Below are positions 1 to 10,278 of a DNA stretch of 64,000 bases, piece after piece. The stretch lies in contig CM043950.1 in NCBI GenBank assembly GCA_014529385.2, positions 75,273,935-75,337,934 on the forward strand, in the 5' to 3' direction. The notes under the pieces are model-generated. The model saw only the letters and a program-made list of their open reading frames with translations, made no database searches and was not told the origin of the DNA. The position numbers and the translations under genes were made by a program. The stretch comes from Adiantum capillus-veneris. Lineage: Eukaryota > Streptophyta > Polypodiopsida > Polypodiales > Pteridaceae. Positions within the stretch are counted from its first letter, which is position 1; the number at the start of each line of letters is the position of its first letter.

Positions 1-424
1 TTCAACAACTCTAAGGAAGGGGTGATAGAATTATTTGAATTCATTGAAAACATTCTTTGCCTAACACTTGCTTACAAAGGTGAGTTAGCCAAGTTCTCTT
101 CTATGATGATGTCAGGAACATGTTACTCTTAAACAAACTACACATTTGAGCATTCCTTTGGGATCAGGGCAAAAGCGTAAGATATATCGTTGATAGACTA
201 TGAAAAAAAACCATACTTTTTTCAAACTCGCTGCCAAAGCCTTAAAACTCCTATAGGACTAATGTATTCCTTGAAAACAATATTAGGTACTGTGTTGATA
301 AGACTGGTTCAAGGACATTTTGACTTTGCACATCTCTACTAATGCTTCATAGTTGACTTTTGTTACTCTCATCTACTTCACAAGGCAGTAGGCCCATAGA
401 CAGTGGGACTACTACCAAACCATT
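1..424. other. Unassigned AT-rich DNA
   Basis: No open frame, element terminus or RNA gene that I recognise. The stretch leads into the minisatellite that begins near 425. Confidence 0.5.
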
Positions 425-1200
425 ATGTATGGTGCCTAGGATAGGGCAAGTACACACACACACACACACACAAAGTACTGGTACTTGTACTGGTAATACT
501 GCTGATACTGGTAGTATTGGTATTGGTACCACTGCTACTACTACTAGTACTACTACCCTAAAGGTACCTAACCCACACACACATATGGTACAAGTACTCG
601 TAATGTACTGATACTGGTGCTACATGAGTACTAGTACTAGAACTAGTATTGGTATTGTTGCTACTTGTGTATTGGTACTGGTTCTATATTATATTGGACT
701 GGTACTTATGTATTGGTACTAGTACTGAGGACTGTTGGCTCCGGGAACCTTCGGTGAATCACTAGATTTAGTTCACTTGGTGATTTTTGAAAAATGTATC
801 ATGAGGTGGTACCCTAATGGTACCTAACCCACACAAAGACAAATGGTATTGGCACTGGTACTGGTAATGTACTGATCCTGATGCTACTTGGGTACTGGTA
901 CTAGAACTGGTACTGATACTGGTGCTAGTGTTATATTGGACTTGTACTGGTGCTACTTATGTATTGGTACTCGGGCTACTTGTGTACTAGTACGGGTACG
1001 TACTAGTACTACTGCTACTATATTGCTAGTACTCTTTTTGTACTCTAATATACTGGATTGGGATTTGTGCTACTTGTGTATTGGTACATGTATAATTTGC
1101 TGGGATTGTTGGTCTAGGATACCTTTGGTAAATAACTAGCTTGAATTCACTAGGGTATTTTTTAGGTGGTACCTTTATGGTGCCTAAAACTTAGTTGATA
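425..1200 (+). repeat. Degenerate TACTGG/TACTAG minisatellite in longer tandem units
   Basis: The stretch is built from imperfect hexamers of the type TACTGG, TATTGG and TACTAG, with short (CA)n runs. On a larger scale, a sentence beginning GGTACCTAACCCACACA recurs near 563 and 818, with weaker versions near 424 (ATGGTGCCTAGGATAGG) and 1178 (ATGGTGCCTAAAAC). The repeat therefore looks like a few units of about 140 to 360 bp, each filled with hexamers. Reading frames through it are low-complexity artefacts. Confidence 0.75.
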
Positions 1201-1302
1201 AATGGGTTAAGGGTGAGCTACCCGGCTCTGTAAATGTTGTCTTCTTCTGCTTTATAACGTGGTGGCTCCCTCCTAGTGGGTATGTGATTCAGTGCTCTAA
1301 GT

Positions 1303-1304
<2 letters not shown>

Positions 1305-1375
<71 letters not shown>
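1305..1375. repeat. (TC)n microsatellite ending in a C run
   Basis: About 35 uninterrupted TC units run directly into a short C run at 1374-1381. No LINE 3' end is visible on its left side, unlike the TC tract at 7967. Confidence 0.97.
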
Positions 1376-1376
<1 letters not shown>

Positions 1377-1620
1377 CCCCCGCCGAGTTCACTGTGTAAA
1401 ACTACAATATCACGTGCGTTCAAGACATGTTTGTAAATCCCTTATTTGTGATTTTGGTAGAATATAATGTACCTTTTTCTTTTAAAATCTGCAAGTTTTT
1501 TTCGAAATTTGAAACAGTAATACCCTTTTGTATACATATTTCTATAAGTTTCAAGAACTTTAAATACGCTTCTGTTGAACTCACGTGATAGGTTACATTT
1601 TTATTAGGTGACCTCCCCGG

Positions 1621-1623
<3 letters not shown>

Positions 1624-1710
<87 letters not shown>
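1624..1710. repeat. (TG)n microsatellite
   Basis: About 43 uninterrupted TG units. Poly-Cys/Val and poly-His/Thr frames across it are artefacts. Confidence 0.97.
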
Positions 1711-1712
<2 letters not shown>

Positions 1713-2623
1713 AAGGAGGCACTGCTGCACCATTCTCCTCCTGAAGCCGGGCCCGCAATACGGCTATGAAGGAAGGTGGCTACTTGCTTTAAACCCTATA
1801 CAAAGGTGAGCTTTACATGCTCACTTAGCATTGGTGGTGTGTGTAAGTACTAGTGAGACGTTGTCTATACGTTAGGACTGTGAGGGTTTTCCCTGTAAGG
1901 AGATAATGTTAAGTGTTGGATCTATGGAAAAGGCCATCGATAAGCAGGCTATTGTGTAGCTTGCTGCTCCGACTCAATCTCATGTGACTTGTGGTTTTGA
2001 AATATGAGTTGTAATTCACTTGTTGGTATGGTACATTGTAATACTCCTTATGCTGTTGTGTACATGGATCTTGGGCAATATTGCTTAAATGGGCCGAATG
2101 AATGTCTGTTGGGAACAAGGTTATGATGGATTGTGGCTGAATATGGATATGAATATGATTAAATGGCCTCAAAAAATTGTGGGGCTAAATTACCTCCAAA
2201 AACTCGCCTTCGGTCTTATCTCATAAGAGCTTGTAAAGCACAAGGGTATACATAATGAAACCATCTCTCAATATATTAGTAGCTTTACCTTTCTTATTAT
2301 TTATCTTTGAAAGCAATTAAGTTGGGTGACATCGATAACATGTGGGATACCCATGCATCACCTCCATACGGTGCCAATACTAACTAAAAGTTGTGTTATT
2401 TCCATGGGTGCATGTGAGGGTTACCTTCTCAACTATGTTTCCAAAGTTCTTGGGCTTGCATATGTGGACTATTATACCTTCCACCTCTTGATTTTAGCAC
2501 TTGTGTATAAAACTGTTTTGCACTATGAATGGGAATTATACCTCCTTTTCATTGAAATAATTTCTAGTGTCTTTTGTAATCTGGAAAGATTATTTGGTGG
2601 ATATGTTATATGTTATTGAAACA

Positions 2624-2660
<37 letters not shown>

Positions 2661-3818
2661 ATAGAGAGAGAGATGCCTTGTATGTGGTGCAGAGACCACT
2701 TAAAACCAAGAAAGCATAGGTGATCTAATTCTATCGGCACCTTTGTAAGCATGTTGGAGCAGGTTTGCACAAGTGAGGATGAACCACTACTACATGAGTT
2801 GAGCAAACATTGCCGATGGGAATGTAACTCTGACAATTTTGGTAAACTACAAACTGCTCTCTCTACCTCAGCCACTCTCTCCAGCGAATGAACCTACAAA
2901 CTTACAAAGTGTAACATGCAAACAAAATTGCTGCCACCAGCTCAATGCTACCAACATATGTGAAAAACCCTTCTTACATGGTTGAACTGGTGAATTTTCA
3001 TGATGCTTGTGGCACCTTTTTGTCAGAGTGGGTGCTAGCAAAACCGTTTCCTACCAATGTTCAGCACCAAAAAAATTGGCAGAATGCTACCCTTCTCTCT
3101 CTACTTTCTCTCATCCTCTTGTTGAAGAGAAAGAATGTTGTAGAATAGGTTGAGATAGCATACATCAGCAAAAACATTGCTTCATCTGCATGCGGATGCA
3201 CTCTTAGTAGACAAGGACTAGTTGTTCACATGTTTGAGGTCACGTACTACCAGAATGGGGAAAAATGATGCATACAACATTGTGCATGTGTCAATTTTGT
3301 GCTAGTCCTTGAATGCACTAGCTGCTCAAACTTGGGCATGAGGACATGGAAGACAACTAGCATAAGTTCATTCGCAACACAAAATGGGCACTCGATAAGA
3401 TTTTGAGCAATGGCAACCCTTGTCCAAGCTGGGAGCTCCTGCTAGTGCATCAAAAGTAATTCATAAAACCAATAGTCTCAATAGGTGCTGGTGAAGCATT
3501 GTCTATTATAAAATATAAGAAGTGCTTGATGTGTAATGCATGCATTACCATCCCCATTTATGATGAGCAAGCATTGTTTTATTGTGTATCTAGAATGAGG
3601 CAATGTGACCTTGCACATACTTTTGGTGAATTTCAAACTAGAGACAACTATAGATGACTAGCACATTATACAAGAAATTGTAATACTATTTATAATTAAA
3701 GATTGTTTGGAAGTAGAGTCAACCACCATGTCTGAGAATTTCTCTTCAAAAAATATGCCACGTTTCATACTTTGGAGGCTTCAAAAAAGTTACTTCCACA
3801 AAAAGAAACATCAAACTT
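1711..3818. other. Unassigned DNA with an (AC)n tract
   Basis: No recognisable gene or element end. A perfect (AC)n run lies at about 2627-2657 and is followed by a short (GA)n run. Frames of 60 to 100 codons are present, but none shows a known motif. Confidence 0.5.
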
Positions 3819-4440
3819 CTATATGTAGGCAAGAGCTTGACGAGCATCCTTAAATCCTAAGCAAGTGTCAAGCCGTATAGCTTGACCCCCATTGTTGAAC
3901 TCTTTGGTCTTCTTCTTCAAGTAGTTGTATTGAGTTGATCTCATAAGGTGGTTTAGCTTGTTCCCATAGATGGTACCAAAAGCATGGGAATCACTATCGA
4001 AGTTGTCTAAAGAGCACAAGGTGTCCATCTTGAAACTGCTAGAATGCTTTGTGTTCTTTCTAAACTTCTTCTTGGATATGATTTTCTTGCTTTTCCTAGT
4101 CTTTCTCTACTTCTTTTGCCTCTTTTCCTCCTCACTAGAATTCAAGGGAGAGGTACTGTTTGAATTTTTTGAAGACGAAGATGAAGAGAGAAAACTGGGA
4201 GATCCTCTAAGCAAACATGATTCTTGGATCCACTAGCCTCCTCAAAAGTCAATTTTTGGACTAGGTAGCTGGGGTGATTCTCTAATTTTCTTTTCTTCCG
4301 AGAGTTCTTTTTACTTTTCATAACTTGACTAGATTTCTTTTCAAGATCATCTTCAAACTCTTCTTGAGAGTATAGTTTCTACTTTTTTGTACCTGGCTTT
4401 ACTTTAGTATTCCTCGATGACCTGAGAGGTGAGTGGATGG
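3819..4440 (-). pseudogene. Decayed Lys/Ser-rich reading frame, function unknown
   Basis: One minus-strand frame can be followed for about 200 codons, from near 4440 down to the stop at 3819, with two internal stop codons. The frame reads as protein: a Lys-rich stretch, a run of serines with SSEEEKRQKK, a second Lys/Arg block (KSKKIISKKK), then a less biased tail containing LDNFDSDSHAFG and ending near 3819. The composition resembles the basic Ser-rich spacer in the Gag of the chromoviruses in this window, but I find no alignable motif, zinc knuckle or other domain. It may be a remnant of a retroelement gag or of a host gene. The sense strand is an inference from the protein-like composition. 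Confidence 0.35.
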
Positions 4441-4512
4441 TGTCTCTCCATGGACAATGAACCTTTCCAAGTAGGTGATTCTTTAGATAATATATGTATT
4501 TTAGGTCTTTGA

Positions 4513-5013
4513 TGTCATAATAATCAATATCTAGTTCTCCTAAATGATTTTCTCATGTTAAACTGATCATTTAATATGGGGAAGTGCCAAGGGAGAAAAA
4601 GCTAGAATATTGGTTATGTTTGTAGACTGGCCACAATAGGGATCCAAAGGAGGGAAAATAGGGATCCAAAGGAGAGGACATCTGCAAAATAGCTATGTGC
4701 AAAAATGGGATCAAAAGACCCTAAGGGTCAGCCCATTAAGACTTCCAAAATGCTAAGGTTCCAAAATTCAAAGGTTGTGTCCAAAGGTCAAAAGCCTAGG
4801 GAAATTCGATGCTTTCTGTGTGCTCCAAAAGTCTTCAACCCTCCCTACATAGAAGGGGGTGAGCCCTAGAAGTAGGAGATGAGAGATAAACTCACACACA
4901 CACACACAAGATCCCTTTACACAAAGGGAATGAGGGACACATGTTAGTTCCCTAGCCAGATGCCCACAAGGTGTACTCAATTCCTATTGGATGGCCTTGG
5001 AGGTGGACCAATG
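4513..5013 (+). mobile_element. Partial LTR of the chromovirus family (5' third only)
   Basis: The segment begins with the family LTR start TGTCATAATAATC. It follows the first ~500 bp of the LTR seen at 47310 and 54769, including the duplicated GGGATCCAAAGGAGGG phrase, the (CA)n run and the GGACACATGT phrase. Homology stops at about 5013, within the phrase that reads GTGGACCAATGAG in the full LTRs, and CACTA transposase sequence follows at once. It is clearly older than the full-length copies because it carries many substitutions. It lacks the remaining ~1.1 kb, a primer site and any internal region. Confidence 0.85.
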
Positions 5014-6684
5014 GGTTGCCATGATTGTCTTCCAGTGGAGCTCTCCCACATTCTTGAATATATGCATTGGATCCATTAAATGGTTAATTAGTAGAACAGG
5101 TTGCCCCTCATGTTGCTCCCATCGGTGACGCCACTCTTGTACATTGGTGAAAGCATGTTAACCTGTCGCGCTTTTTGTGCTAGTTAGCAGTTTCAAGTTA
5201 GCACATCTTCGAAAAGTTGGGCGTCCGGTGATTTTTTTACAAATAATATCAAAATTTGTCGAAGGTTGTATATTTGGATTCCTTGTTTCGAGTGCTTTCT
5301 ATTGATATATCATATGTCATAGATCTTGGAGATGTAGCTCAAGTTATTGTACTAGTTAGCATATGTCAAAATTGTGCTAGTTAGCATTGTCCGGGACATG
5401 AAAAAGCATGACAAGTTAACATGCTTTCACCCACATGCATAGCACGACATTCAACGCGACCAAGTTGACCCTCGCGCAAGTGATGGCCATCTGGAAGATA
5501 ACGATGGTGGCCTTGATAAATTGAATTTCGAAGTGAGGCAGAATAGCACACATCCAAAGACGGCCCGCAAATTGGACATGCATTGTATCCCGAAGTTGTT
5601 AGCTTTGCATATATTAAAGCATGATTTAGTACTACACAAAGTGCTTGCGAATAGCGAGAATTTTGTAAATCAAGAACCATTACCAGAAACTTCACCGTAT
5701 GCTCGCCAATCATGCATAGTCCACATAAGAAGTCCATGGATCCTTGCATGCTGTTGTCCTGCTGGTTCAACCGCATCTACTATGTCCATTCGATGCCATA
5801 ACTCCTGGAGCTCGTCAACTAGTGGTGCTAGATAAACATCCATGTTTTTTTCCTTGAACTTATCAGGTTCAATCAAGCCTAATATCAAACGAACCTTCTT
5901 GATGGAAAGCCACGGCGGGAGGTTGTAATTGACAAGGCACACAGGCCAAGTGCTCCATGATGAGCTTCTCAAGCCAAATGGATTGACTCCATCCATTGCC
6001 ATGATCAAATGCAAATTGCGTGGTTCACTCTTAAAATGTGGCCATGTATCTTCAATGTGCCTCCAAGCCTTTGAAGCAGCGGGCACCCTAAATGTTGCGT
6101 CAGTGGATCTATTCATAGAATGCCACCGTATCAACTTTGCAATGGAGCCACAACAAAACATGCTTTTTATCCTCGGAATAATAGGGAAATGCCACAATAC
6201 TTTAGCTCGCACTGACTCGCCAAGCGCATCTTGTTTGTATTGCATTGCTCCGCACTTAGGACACGACAGACATCTACGAATTCATTGCAAAAAAAAATGC
6301 AATCATTTGGACATGCATGAACCTTGTTGTAGTCCAAGCCAATTAAGGTCAATATTCCCTTTGCGTCTGGCCTAGAGGGGGGCATTTCATTGCCAGCCGG
6401 CAGAAGTTGCTCCCGCAACAAATTGTTTAAGCCACATTAAATTAAAAGCTCCCCAAGCACTTCACCGTTGCAATCGAAAAATCTCTTTTGTAAGTTATGT
6501 ACCTAAACAAAGCAGTGACGCTTGCATATGACCATTTGTACATTGACTGCAGGTTCAAAAACGACAGACAAGTACAAAGCACATATATTTTGGCACCTTC
6601 ATAGATTGGTTGACGTGCCAACTTTCTCAACATGTCTTCAGGAGATAGGTGCACGTCTTCTGGCGCTGCTTCGTTAACGGTCAC
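5014..6684 (-). pseudogene. CACTA (En/Spm) TNP2-type transposase, broken
   Basis: The minus-strand translation matches the TNP2 (Transposase_21) family in the expected order. First comes PIYEGAKIYVLCTCLSFLNL with YKWS (about 6605-6520). LPAGNEMPPSRPDAK and KVHACPNDCIFF follow (6400-6290). The core follows as LIRWHSMNR, AWRHIEDTWP, DGVNPFG and NLPPWLSIKK (6130-5890), then DVYLAPLVDELQELW, LLMWTMHDWRAYG and a CPICG zinc-like motif (5850-5560). The block HLMDPMHIFKNVG lies at about 5090-5045. TNP2 binds the ends of CACTA elements and catalyses cut-and-paste transposition. The frame is shifted between 6442 and 6421 and again near the A run at 6290, and is interrupted by the insert at 5145-5432. 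The C-terminus is lost where the LTR fragment begins. I cannot find paired CACTA termini. Confidence 0.85.
5145..5432. mobile_element. 288-bp MITE-like inverted-repeat element inside the TNP2 frame
   Basis: The ends carry an inverted repeat of about 31 bp with three mismatches, starting GGTGAAAGCATGTTAAC. The flanks show a 4-bp direct repeat, ACAT (ATGT on the minus strand). Removing the element and one ATGT rejoins the transposase frame without a shift, which marks the edges well. The interior repeats the motif CTAGTTAGCA near 5180, 5353 and 5377 and has no coding capacity. The superfamily is unclear: a 4-bp target duplication does not fit the usual plant MITE families, and the true duplication may be shorter or longer. 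Confidence 0.75.
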
Positions 6685-7260
6685 CTCGCTTGTCTAGAAG
6701 AAGGCATCCAGCATCTCCTCCATGCCGTCGTCTTTTGTCTGTAAGCCCTGCTCTACTTCCATCCTTGGCTCTAGATTGGTCGGACCTTCATGCATAATCC
6801 TTTTTCTCTCTCTCTCTCAGATGTAGGTGCCATGTCACGAAAATCAATGCCCGTTCCATAGGAGTCGTATCGTAGATTCTGTACGGTTTCTCTAGCAAAC
6901 TCTCCGTACTTGTGCACATGCTCATTACATATCCTACACTTGCGGAGGATTTGATACTTGCAGAGCGTGTACGAGCATGCAATCGATTCCTCCATGCTAG
7001 TTTTTGATGACGTTTTCATCTACAATGATTATGAATGTTGTTTGAATATACATACTCCTCACAATGTAAACTACCTCGCATTCTCTAGCCTTGCCCGATC
7101 TCCGCAGACCTCCGTCCAAAGGTGTATGGAGATCAGGACCACCGGGTCAAAATCTCGTCTTTATTAGTAAAATCCTATATGGGTAGACACATACGTGCTC
7201 TATACATGACAATGCATGTAGGGGGCAAAACCCCTTTGCCTCTTTTAGTTCCATAGTTTC
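6685..7260. other. Probable 5' part of the CACTA remnant, then unassigned DNA
   Basis: Minus-strand frames at 6788-7019 contain a Cys-containing stretch (ILRKCRICNEHVHKYG) in the place where a TNP2 protein has its transposase-associated domain. The resemblance is weak. From about 7100 I recognise nothing. Confidence 0.3.
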
Positions 7261-7261
7261 T

Positions 7262-7590
7262 TCTAGAGGGAGAGAGAGAGATAGAGAGAGTTTTTGTCAT
7301 TTTCACACAATTGGTCAGCCAAGCTAACTCTTTCACGCTGACTTTCTCTATCTACTACTCTCTTTCTCTCTCTCTCTCTATCCATCTCTGTAGTTATCTT
7401 TAGTTAATTCCCTCTCTTTCTCTACCTCTATCTCTGGCTCTCTCTCTATTTCTCTCTCTCTATATATATATTTCCCTATCTCTCTCTCTATATCACTCAC
7501 TGTCTCTCTATTTCTCTCTCTCTCTCTCTCTATGTACCCTATCTCTCTTTCTCTTTCTCTTTATCTCTCTCACTCTCTCTCTCTCTCTAT

Positions 7591-7660
<70 letters not shown>

Positions 7661-7690
7661 CTTCCCTATCTCTCTTTCCCTCTCTCAGCC
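7262..7690. repeat. TC-rich low-complexity tract
   Basis: Long runs of TC are interrupted by TATA, TTTCCC and TATGTACCC. The same interruption style (TATATATATA, TTTCCCTATCTC, ATCACTC) recurs at 29990-30230 on the far side of the LINE, which suggests one TC-rich locus that was split by insertion. Confidence 0.9.
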
Positions 7691-7715
7691 GTTTTTTGAC
7701 CTAGTAGACAACAAT

Positions 7716-7964
7716 CCACACACTACTTGAGTGCTCAGCTTTTGACCACATTAGGTCCTCTTTTCTCCATATATTCAGCCATGAGCTCTCCCTACATACC
7801 TTCCTCTCCCAACCACGATGTGGACTCTGTATTGCGACGCTCATTTCAACCATTTTTGAGCATCGAGATTCACTTATGCCTCCACTCACACCACATGACA
7901 TGCTCATTTGGTCGCATAGGTCATATTTGACCTCCGAGGACGATAATAGAACTATGTATCTATG

Positions 7965-7966
<2 letters not shown>
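7716..7966 (+). mobile_element. 5'-truncated LINE copy (3' end only)
   Basis: The segment aligns with the last ~50 bp of ORF2 and the whole 3' UTR of the full LINE at 29694-29944. It begins in the phrase CCACACACTACT, keeps GAGTGCTCAGCTTTTGA, and ends with TCATATTTGACCTCCGAGG ACGATAATA and a TATC-like tail. It then runs straight into (TC)n at 7967. About 29 bp between 7687 and 7716 match neither the TC tract nor the LINE and may be filler. Truncation at the 5' end is normal for LINE integration. Confidence 0.88.

Positions 7967-8035
<69 letters not shown>
7967..8035. repeat. (TC)n between two LINE copies
   Basis: A pure (TC)n run of about 69 bp. It starts at the tail of the truncated LINE and ends at the first base of the full-length LINE. 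Confidence 0.95.
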
Positions 8036-8038
<3 letters not shown>

Positions 8039-8116
8039 ATGGAAAGCGTTTCTCTAGCAGCATTTCCGAAGTGAACAGGTTCAACAAAATTGATTTCATC
8101 TCCTATTTTACATACA

Positions 8117-8231
8117 ATGTCTTCCGGCACTCGCAAGGGTTCTTCTTCTTCAACAAGGTCCAAAACCATTGTGGAAAATGATCCAAAATCTCCTAAGTGT
8201 GGAGATACCAACACAACCACCCAACCAACGG
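8117..8231 (+). pseudogene. LINE ORF1, first 38 codons
   Basis: The ATG at 8117 opens a frame starting MSSGTRKGSSSSTRS, a basic Ser-rich N-terminus. It runs to a Thr codon at 8228-8230, where the Tat element is inserted. The same codon and frame resume at 25663 with TASETMIMAYLVSLQ. The continuity of the frame on both sides of the 17.4-kb insert shows that this is one gene. Confidence 0.85.
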
Positions 8232-9369
8232 TGTCAGGAGTTTTTTGGAGCAAGGGATTGCGCATATGTACATACCCATGCATGGTGCATCAAATAAAGT
8301 ATTGCCCATTTTCCAGAGCCAGGTGGTTACGTGGGGCCCACATGTGTACAGGTAGGACACCATGTACATAGTGCATCGATTTTCATCGTTACTAGTACCA
8401 TTGTGTTTTTCTACAATAAGGAGGAGTTGGTAGCGCGTAAAAATTCTCGAGGAAGCTGTCCGCGGGCCGACGACATGAGGTCAGCAGGTGCGTCAGATGG
8501 CATCTAGTGGCGTCAGGAGGGCGAACGAGGTCAATATTTGCACGCAGATGAGGACGGACACAACGTGGGTGTTTGCTTGTGAGAATTATGCAGAAAGGTC
8601 ATCATGAGGACCCTTTTTTGGGGCCACTTCACATGGTGGCGAGATGCATTATTGGAAAAAAGCTGAGTGCCAGGTGTGCGGATGATGCAAAAAGGTGACA
8701 ACTATGCACTGCAAGGTCAGTTTTTGGCCTGTTCGGGGTCCGTTTGAGGTCATCTAAAAGGCCAAGGGTGCCTAACTAATAAAGCTAAGTGTGAGAACTG
8801 AAAAAACTGAGAGAAGACCAGAAAAAACGTGGAGAAGAGAGGAGGAACAGCCGCAGGTGTGTTTTTGCTCATTTTGGAGCCTATTTTGGCCGTAAACTGC
8901 TCATCCGAGGTCGGATTTGAGCACTTTGACATTGTAGACTGGGGTTTTGAGCTGTTCCGGACGCGATGGCACTGTCCATTTTGCCAAATTCCTCACTCTT
9001 TTCCTGCTGTTTTTCTGTGTAAGTTTCTCCTAAGAGCGAAGTTTCTGTTCTAGTTTGTGATTGTATCTGGCTTATTTTACCCATATTGTGTGAGCTGTTT
9101 GCCCCATTGGTGTTGGCCCAAGCTCATTTGTATCTAAACATCAGAAATTCTCCTCTTTTGAGCTGAGTTTTTTGGGTGTGTGTGTGTGTGTGTCTGTGTG
9201 GAGTGGGCAAGTGGATAGTCTCTCTCCTCTCACTCCAGAGATGTGTTCCCTGTCTCGACCAGGTGTGTTGTGTAAGCCGAGTGGTGCCCCATAGTGTGTG
9301 TGTGTATCTTCCCAAGAGTGTGTGTCGGGTCGTTATAGAGGCGCTGTGTGTGTTTTCATCCCGCTCACA
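8232..9369 (+). repeat. 5' LTR of the Tat element
   Basis: Starts TGTCAGGAGTTTTTTGG and ends CATCCCGCTCACA. The 3' copy is in two pieces (15611-16196 and 25100-25662). Contains a (TG)n run at about 9175-9193. Transcription of the element would start within it, but I cannot place the promoter with confidence. Confidence 0.92.
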
Positions 9370-9477
9370 TTCTTTTGGTGCCCCCACTGAGGATCTTCTT
9401 CGAGTACCTTCTGCTTCGAGCTCACATTCTTTTGGCGCCCCCACGGAGGATCTTCTTCGAGTACCTTTTGCGTCGAG
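9364..9477 (+). promoter_or_regulatory. Primer-binding site, present twice in a 57-bp tandem duplication
   Basis: The block at 9364-9420 is repeated at 9421-9477 with few changes. Each block holds the LTR-terminal CTCACA and a primer site: TGGTGCCCCCACTGAGG in the first, TGGCGCCCCCACGGAGG in the second. TGGCGCC-type sites are usual in Tat and related gypsy elements. The second copy is closer to that type. The 3' LTR ends at the first CTCACA, so the first block is the one next to the true LTR edge. Confidence 0.8.
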
Positions 9478-10278
9478 CTTCAAGCTTTGAGATTCGGGGT
9501 TACAGGTTGCAGGTTGTAGATTACAGGTTACAGGTTACGGTTACAGGTACAGGTACAGGTACAGGTACAAGTGATTCACATAGGTACAGGTAGCTGGAGT
9601 ACAGTGATATACTAGCAGTGATGTCACTTGCAGTTGTTGTGGGAATGCATCACTTGGCGCCTATTTGAGCGCATTGTCTGCTGAATTGTACGTTACTTGT
9701 GGAAACTGCCATTATACGCATTTGTGGAGCCATACTTGGTTGTATTTGGCAGTCCCAGCCATTTCTGAGACTTGGTCTGGAAGATAGTCATTTCTGAGAC
9801 TTGACTATATGCGATTTGCATTAGCCTTCGTGTGAGGGTCGATAGCGTGAGGTTTTTATTGAGCTGGGGGATTCTCAAATGTGGAGATCCTTTCGGTGAT
9901 ACAGGTAGCTGGAGCACCCTTTTTGTGACCTCGCCATAGGCTATGTACTAGTGAGTCCTACTTGATGCTCGGGTTCTATTGTTGACAGTTTATGCATACA
10001 TAGACAGTCTATATTTTGGGTTCCTACTGCTCTACTTCTGGGGAAACTCTGTCGAAATTTTCCCAAGTTATGATGGCTGGTTTTTTGGTATTTTGAGCCA
10101 TTTATGCTGTTATGCTGCTGAAATTTTGGCAAAATCAGAGGTTGAGTCAGGTGTGCCTTCTTGGGAGCTTCTAGGGAGTTTCTAGGGATTGAAGTTTCTA
10201 GGGATTGGGTAGTGAAAAGTTTTGGGTTCTTGCACGTGTGTTCGAAAGGGTTCTCAAAGCATCATAATTTGGGTAGCC
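9478..10278 (+). other. Tat element leader with TACAGG minisatellite
   Basis: Untranslated leader between the primer site and gag. Bases 9500-9597 are a (TACAGG)n-like hexamer repeat with GGTTACAGGTTAC variants. A direct repeat containing CATTTCTGAGACTTG occurs at about 9758 and 9788. No other feature was found. Confidence 0.7.

Noticed and set aside
5521-6375. Plus-strand frames of 104 and 148 codons
   Set aside because: Antisense shadows of the TNP2 transposase, whose motifs are clear on the minus strand.
7876-8283. Frames with long Ser/Leu or Arg/Glu runs
   Set aside because: Translations of (TC)n and its complement. The same applies to 29905-30288 and 1420-1809.
10222-10278. Upstream extension of the Tat gag
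   Set aside because: It starts with TTG. The ATG at 10279 has a good context and begins at the gag domain.
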